From the NCBI GenBank assembly GCA_049115575.1, contig JAGDZU010000002.1, forward strand, positions 1 through 64,000: a DNA stretch of 64,000 nt, in the 5' to 3' direction. How positions within the stretch are numbered: the stretch's first letter is position 1; every line of letters starts with the position of its first letter. Source of the stretch: JAHEKB01 sp049115575 (lineage in GTDB: Bacteria; Bacteroidota; Bacteroidia; NS11-12g; UBA9320). Both the position numbers and the translations under genes were made by a program. The notes beneath the pieces were generated by a model. The model was not told the origin of the DNA and made no database searches. It saw only the letters and a program-made list of their open reading frames with translations. Positions 60,046 to 64,000 of this stretch are shown here, in pieces.

Positions 60046-61569
60046 TTAGTAACTGATTTTTAGTTCTTTATCCCAATTTGGCCTCAGGTCTATTCCTTCA
60101 GATAAGAAGACCTTCTCAGCCTCAGTATTTGTTAAGATGTTGCCTGGATCCCAAATGAGATTGGAGTTGGCATCTTCAATAATTCTTATCCTATAGTTTC
60201 CTGTTCCAAGACTTTCATAGCTTAAGATTTCTGATTTTGTTTTGACTCTTTGATCTACCACCTCAGTGCCTTTTAGCAATTGTATGAGATAGGAATTCGC
60301 CCTACTTAGACTTAGCTCTACTTTTAGATTTGAACCCTCCACAGCAATTGGAATAAGTACACCGCTATCTGCCTTGTAGAATGATCCATTAATATCTTGA
60401 AAGCAAGAATCCGATATAAAGTACTGGATGGCACTTACTTCTTTTTTTGGGGGCAGATAAATAATTACATCTTGATTTTCTATCTCATATGAATCTATAT
60501 GGTAATCAATACTATCTAGTTTAACAATCAATCCAGAGGTATCTACACTTTGTACAACCTGAGGGAGACTAAAAGTAATCTGCTTGTTTTTAGCTATTGC
60601 TTTAACTCGCTTCGCTCTTTTAGTCGCCTTGGGAACGTAAGTATAAGCAAATGAGAATGTGTCAATTTGGACTTTAAGATTTAAGCTATCATTTATGGCA
60701 GCCTTAAATCTACAAAGCAAAGTATCTCTGCTCAAGTTGAAATGAGCTTCAATTTGATTGTTATCCAATAATAGCTTGGTATTCATAGTTCTTACAGCAT
60801 TATCAAAGCAAAAACGTACTACTCCAGGAAAGTGAGAAACCAGCTTTGGTTTTGCAACGGTTTTATTTTCATATGAGAAGACATAGAAGGTATCTGTTGC
60901 CATGGAATCTTGAATATTACGTTGCTTAGATGTAGACACAGATTCTTCCAGATTCAGACTCAAATTCTTATTTATGTCTCTCAAGGCCACTGCTGTATAA
61001 GACTTGTTGGATAGGCGAGGAATAGTTGCGTAACCAGCTCCATTTGTTCTCGCAACATAAACTGGTTTGTCTAACAGTACGCTGCTATCTCTATAGGATT
61101 CATAGAGGTAAAGCACACAATCTTCGCAAGCTGCTTTAGTGAATGCATCAATAATTAGTGTGTGGTAGTTAAGTGAATCCAAATAGGCTCCTGTAGAGAA
61201 TGAAAGTTGATAGTCTTGCAGCTCATTCCCTTCGTTGTTATCTGCTATAGAACCATTTAGCTGTAAAGAGTAAGTGGTATTTGACAATAGGCTATCGTCA
61301 AACTCAATCACCAGCGTTTTCTTTTTAATTTCGGTTTTAAGGGAGCTCCCAATTCTCGGCGAAATAATGAGTAAATCCTGAATGCTTTTGGCTACCACAT
61401 ACTCATCAAATGTGAGTGTGATTTGTTTTGGCTTAATATTTAATTGAGCACTATCTGGGTAGGTGCTAACAACTTTTGGAGGTGTAGTGTCTCTGGGGCC
61501 GCCATCAGGGGCGGATACAGAGGCGCAACTCGCAAAAAATAATGATAAATATAGAAGGTGCTTTGTCAA
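60046..61569 (-). CDS. Ig-like (Big_5) domain lipoprotein
   Basis: The 507-residue product starts with TTG inside the mnmG stop (TTGA). It has a lipobox (LFFASC, Cys15) and the Bacteroidota SbsA Ig-like pattern: GGPRDTTPPKVVSTYPDSAQLNIKPKQITLTFDEYVV, then TTYSLQLNGSIADNNEGN...LSFSTG. The remainder is beta-rich, with a repeat-like C-terminal part ending NYRIRIIEDANSNLIWDPGN, a calcium- or strand-type motif common to the family. It is exposed at the outer surface and its role is unknown. The operon ybeY-mnmG-this gene is tightly overlapped. Confidence 0.87.
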   Translation of the reverse strand: MTKHLLYLSLFFASCASVSAPDGGPRDTTPPKVVSTYPDSAQLNIKPKQITLTFDEYVVAKSIQDLLIISPRIGSSLKTEIKKKTLVIEFDDSLLSNTTYSLQLNGSIADNNEGNELQDYQLSFSTGAYLDSLNYHTLIIDAFTKAACEDCVLYLYESYRDSSVLLDKPVYVARTNGAGYATIPRLSNKSYTAVALRDINKNLSLNLEESVSTSKQRNIQDSMATDTFYVFSYENKTVAKPKLVSHFPGVVRFCFDNAVRTMNTKLLLDNNQIEAHFNLSRDTLLCRFKAAINDSLNLKVQIDTFSFAYTYVPKATKRAKRVKAIAKNKQITFSLPQVVQSVDTSGLIVKLDSIDYHIDSYEIENQDVIIYLPPKKEVSAIQYFISDSCFQDINGSFYKADSGVLIPIAVEGSNLKVELSLSRANSYLIQLLKGTEVVDQRVKTKSEILSYESLGTGNYRIRIIEDANSNLIWDPGNILTNTEAEKVFLSEGIDLRPNWDKELKISY

Positions 61570-63434
61570 CGGCCGAAATGTACTAACAATATAGAAATAT
61601 CTGCAGGACTGACCCCACTTATTCTACTCGCTTGTCCCACCGATTCAGGACGAATAGAGTTTAATTTTTCCCTAGCCTCATTAGATAAGGACTTCACTTG
61701 TTTAAAGTCATAAGAACCTGGTATACGTATATGTTCTAGTCGATTCATTTTCTCAACATTCTCTGATTCTGTTTTGAGATAACCTTCATACTTCACCCCT
61801 ATTTCTGCCTGCTCCAAAGCCTCTAAACTCAATCCACCAACTTTACTGTAAATACTCGGCACCTTTAGCAAATCTTTAGTTTTTACTTGTGGTCTTGAAA
61901 GTACCTTATCTATGAAGTAATTCTGTTGAATTGCGGGAGTTTTCAGCTCTTCAAGAACCGGGTTAATTTCTTTAGGACTTATGGTGGTAGCCTGATAATA
62001 GGCAACCGCCTTATCTCTTTGCTCCATTTTTTGCTGGAGTTTTTCATAATCCAGGTCTGTAATTGTGCCTAAACCATGCGCAATAGGCATAAGACGAATG
62101 TCTGCATTGTCTTGCCTTAACAATATTCTGTATTCAGCCCTGGATGTGAACATCCTATAGGGTTCATCTGTGCCTTTATTAATTAGGTCATCTATTAGAA
62201 CACCTATATAGGCATCGGATCGAGATAAAATTAGTGGATCTTTATCGTTATTTTTTAAGTGGGCATTTATACCGGCCATCAAGCCTTGACAACCAGCTTC
62301 TTCATAACCTGTGGTTCCATTGATTTGACCTGCGAAATACAGATTTGATACGGCTTTAGTCTCTAAGCTCAACCTCAATTGGGTTGGGAAGAAAAAGTCA
62401 TATTCAATAGCGTAACCCGGACGGAAGATGCGAACATTTTCAAAGCCCACAATTTTTCTAATAGCCTCGTATTGTACATCTTGAGGCAATGAGGTGCTAA
62501 ATCCGTTAACATAAACTTCAATAGTGTTCCAGCCTTCAGGCTCTACAAATATTTGATGCCTGTCTCTCTCGGCAAACCGATTGATTTTGTCCTCCACCGA
62601 GGGACAATACCTGGGCCCTATGGATTTAATAGTGCCGTTATACAGTGGTGATTCGTGAAGGTGGTCTTTGAGTATTTCGTGAACAGCTTCATTAGTATAA
62701 GTAATATGACAGCTTCTTTGCTCCTTCAATTGGGATTTTACTCTAAAAGAAAACTGTCCTGGATCCTTGTCGCCGGCCTGCTCTGCCATTTTACTGTAAT
62801 CAAGACTTCTGCCATCAACCCTAGGAGGTGTGCCGGTTTTCATTCTACCTGACTCCATCCCTAGTGCCACTAATTGTTCCGTAATGCCATATGAGGCCTT
62901 GTCTCCCATTCTTCCCCCGGTCATTTGGGTTTTGCCAATGTGCATTAAACCGTTCATGAAGGTCCCACTCGTTATAATCACAGCTTTGGCATAAAATTGT
63001 TGACCAAGGCTTGTTTTTACGCCTATTACCGTATTGTTTTCTATAATGAGCTGATTAACAGAATCTTGTATAAAATCTAGATTTTGAGTCTCCTCCAAAA
63101 TTTCTCTCCATTTTAGCGAAAACATAACTCTATCGTTTTGAGTCCGTGGACTCCACATAGCCGGCCCTTTGGACCTGTTCAGCATTCGGAACTGTATGGT
63201 GCTGTAATCAGAAATGATGCCAGACATACCTCCAAGAGCATCTATCTCTCTGACTATCTGGCCTTTAGCAACGCCGCCCATGGCAGGATTGCAAGACATT
63301 TTTGCTATAGTTTCAAGGTTCATGGTAACCAAAAGAACCTTGGAGCCTAAAGTGGCAGCTATATGAGCAGCTTCTGATCCCGCATGCCCAGCTCCTACTA
63401 CTATTATGTCGTATGTGTTAAATTGATGTTTCAC
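61566..63434 (-). CDS. mnmG: tRNA uridine 5-carboxymethylaminomethyl modification enzyme MnmG (GidA)
   Basis: MnmG, with MnmE, modifies wobble uridine 34 of several tRNAs. The FAD loop DIIVVGAGHAGSEAAHIAA is at residues 9-27, followed by MSCNPAMGGVAKGQIVREIDALGGMSG, the signature TGTPPRVDGRSLDYSK, the second nucleotide site LYFAGQINGTTGYEEAGCQGLMAGI and the conserved C-terminal helical domain with RPESVGQASRISGVSPADISILLVHF. Length 622 is normal. The start is GTG inside the ybeY stop (GTGA), so translation is probably coupled. mnmE is not in the window. Confidence 0.97.
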   Translation of the reverse strand: MKHQFNTYDIIVVGAGHAGSEAAHIAATLGSKVLLVTMNLETIAKMSCNPAMGGVAKGQIVREIDALGGMSGIISDYSTIQFRMLNRSKGPAMWSPRTQNDRVMFSLKWREILEETQNLDFIQDSVNQLIIENNTVIGVKTSLGQQFYAKAVIITSGTFMNGLMHIGKTQMTGGRMGDKASYGITEQLVALGMESGRMKTGTPPRVDGRSLDYSKMAEQAGDKDPGQFSFRVKSQLKEQRSCHITYTNEAVHEILKDHLHESPLYNGTIKSIGPRYCPSVEDKINRFAERDRHQIFVEPEGWNTIEVYVNGFSTSLPQDVQYEAIRKIVGFENVRIFRPGYAIEYDFFFPTQLRLSLETKAVSNLYFAGQINGTTGYEEAGCQGLMAGINAHLKNNDKDPLILSRSDAYIGVLIDDLINKGTDEPYRMFTSRAEYRILLRQDNADIRLMPIAHGLGTITDLDYEKLQQKMEQRDKAVAYYQATTISPKEINPVLEELKTPAIQQNYFIDKVLSRPQVKTKDLLKVPSIYSKVGGLSLEALEQAEIGVKYEGYLKTESENVEKMNRLEHIRIPGSYDFKQVKSLSNEAREKLNSIRPESVGQASRISGVSPADISILLVHFGR

Positions 63435-63868
63435 GTGGAACGCGACAAAGCTAAATAGTGGTTTTCCAGGCTTCGCATTTTTTGTTTTTCATCTTCAGTT
63501 TTGTCGGTATGCCCCGCTAGATGAAGCATGCCATGTATAATTACTCTATGCAATTCTTCCAACATGCCAACCTCGTACTCTTTGGCATTTTCTTTTACAC
63601 GGTCTAGGCTAATGTATAATTCTGAATGAGTATAGTCTGAGTCTGAGCTGTAATCAAATGTGATAATATCTGTGTAGTAGTCGTGATCCAAGACTTGCCT
63701 ATTTAGATCGAGGAGATGACGATCTGTAACCAATAGGCAGCAAATGGCTTTTTTCAGGCTTAAGTCTTGAAAGCAGCGCTCTAACCTATGGTCCAGCTCT
63801 AAATCCTGCTTGGAATAATCAGGATGCTGTGATATGATTTCTATATTATTCAATAATGCGAAGAACAC
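63431..63868 (-). CDS. ybeY: Endoribonuclease YbeY
   Basis: YbeY is the metal-dependent RNase needed for 16S rRNA 3' maturation and ribosome quality control. The zinc motif reads HRVIIHGMLHLAGHTDK (H-x3-H-x5-H pattern), preceded by the family text ITFDYSSDSD...ELYISLDRVKENA. Length is about 145-152 depending on start: GTG 63868 (MFFALLNNIEI) is preferred because GTG 63889 overlaps further into the T9SS gene at the window edge; both lack a supporting promoter element. It precedes mnmG with a 4-nt overlap. Confidence 0.93.
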   Translation of the reverse strand: MFFALLNNIEIISQHPDYSKQDLELDHRLERCFQDLSLKKAICCLLVTDRHLLDLNRQVLDHDYYTDIITFDYSSDSDYTHSELYISLDRVKENAKEYEVGMLEELHRVIIHGMLHLAGHTDKTEDEKQKMRSLENHYLALSRST

Positions 63869-64000
63869 CTTTAAGCGTTTGACTTTCACCTTTAAAACCT
63901 TTGACCTTAACTATGTAAACGTAAATTCCAGGCAGAACCCTTTCCCCCTTGTAGTTTCCATACCAGGCTTGGTCAGTTGCATTTTGAACTACCATTTCTC
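63846..64000 (-). CDS. T9SS type B cargo protein, C-terminal part (cut by window edge)
   Basis: A leftward frame open to the window edge ends at a TAA (63848-63846) and encodes the last 51 residues of a gliding-motility-associated C-terminal domain: DQAWYGNYKG, ERVLPGIYVYIVKVKGFKG and TLKGVLRIIE, the same domain type as the left-edge gene. The product is thus another T9SS-exported surface protein whose bulk lies beyond the window. Its 3' end overlaps the ybeY start region by at least 23 nt, so the two are on one transcript or closely coupled. Confidence 0.85.
   Translation of the reverse strand, partial: EMVVQNATDQAWYGNYKGERVLPGIYVYIVKVKGFKGESQTLKGVLRIIE

Overview
The window is chromosomal DNA of a Bacteroidota bacterium, most likely a marine-type Flavobacteriales (Cryomorphaceae/Schleiferiaceae-like) lineage. 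The signs are: type IX secretion (T9SS) sorting domains at both window edges, a fused murF-alr gene, DUF4270 next to a starch-synthase-like half protein, DUF5686, DUF6029 and DUF1573 proteins, a Rho with a long disordered insert, absence of Shine-Dalgarno sequences, and -7 promoter elements of the form TAnnTTTG. Base composition and codon use look even apart from one short stretch near 21.7 kb. I see no prophage, insertion sequence, CRISPR array or rRNA operon.

Layout. 0-1.4 kb: end of a T9SS type B cargo gene and two small secreted paralogues. 1.4-9.8 kb: rho, pyruvate dehydrogenase E2, thyA, a fused methylmalonyl-CoA mutase, an enoyl-CoA hydratase and a DUF1573 protein. 9.8-19.1 kb: a PLP enzyme and recX, facing a run of murF-alr, meaB, ald, a hydrolase and a DUF5686 outer-membrane protein. 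19.1-22.3 kb: a leftward epimerase / methyltransferase-glycosyltransferase pair, a palindrome-rich gap and tadA. 22.3-27.2 kb: an SGNH hydrolase, a LysM protein with a dead transglycosylase domain, gatA and tatA. 27.2-34 kb: two kynurenine-pathway enzymes with a small partner, a 1245-residue TPR/transglutaminase protein and a Ca/Na exchanger. 34-40 kb: M28 peptidase, cysS, nitroreductase, sodA, a SPOR-like protein and a DUF6029 barrel. 40-50.4 kb: pyrF, a mini-PspC, a zinc-ribbon protein, an FNR-type reductase, asd, aroF, DUF4270, a GT5 half protein, panC, an esterase and an acyltransferase. 50.4-55.3 kb: initiator tRNA, then a carbonic anhydrase with two SulP anion transporters. 55.3-64 kb: era, der, small lipoproteins, pheS, an Ig-like lipoprotein, mnmG, ybeY and the end of a second T9SS cargo gene.

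Most genes are housekeeping. Functional links: mutase plus its chaperone MeaB (propionate/odd-chain and branched amino acid breakdown); MurF-Alr plus Ald (alanine and D-alanine supply); asd with aroF; carbonic anhydrase with SulP (bicarbonate handling); era, der, ybeY, mnmG, tadA, gatA, cysS, pheS and tRNA-fMet (translation and ribosome assembly).

The points most worth a second look are: (1) a dense series of perfect palindromes in the 21.6-21.9 kb gap with a possible 54-residue ORF; (2) a mutase that carries a shrunken small subunit fused to its large subunit; (3) promoter -7 elements sitting 4-7 nt before the start codon in about nine genes, implying leaderless mRNAs; (4) nine of ten convergent gene pairs meeting stop-to-stop with no room for a terminator; (5) enzyme-like proteins that have lost catalytic residues (LysM/transglycosylase, GT5 half protein, F-x-x-x-K epimerase).
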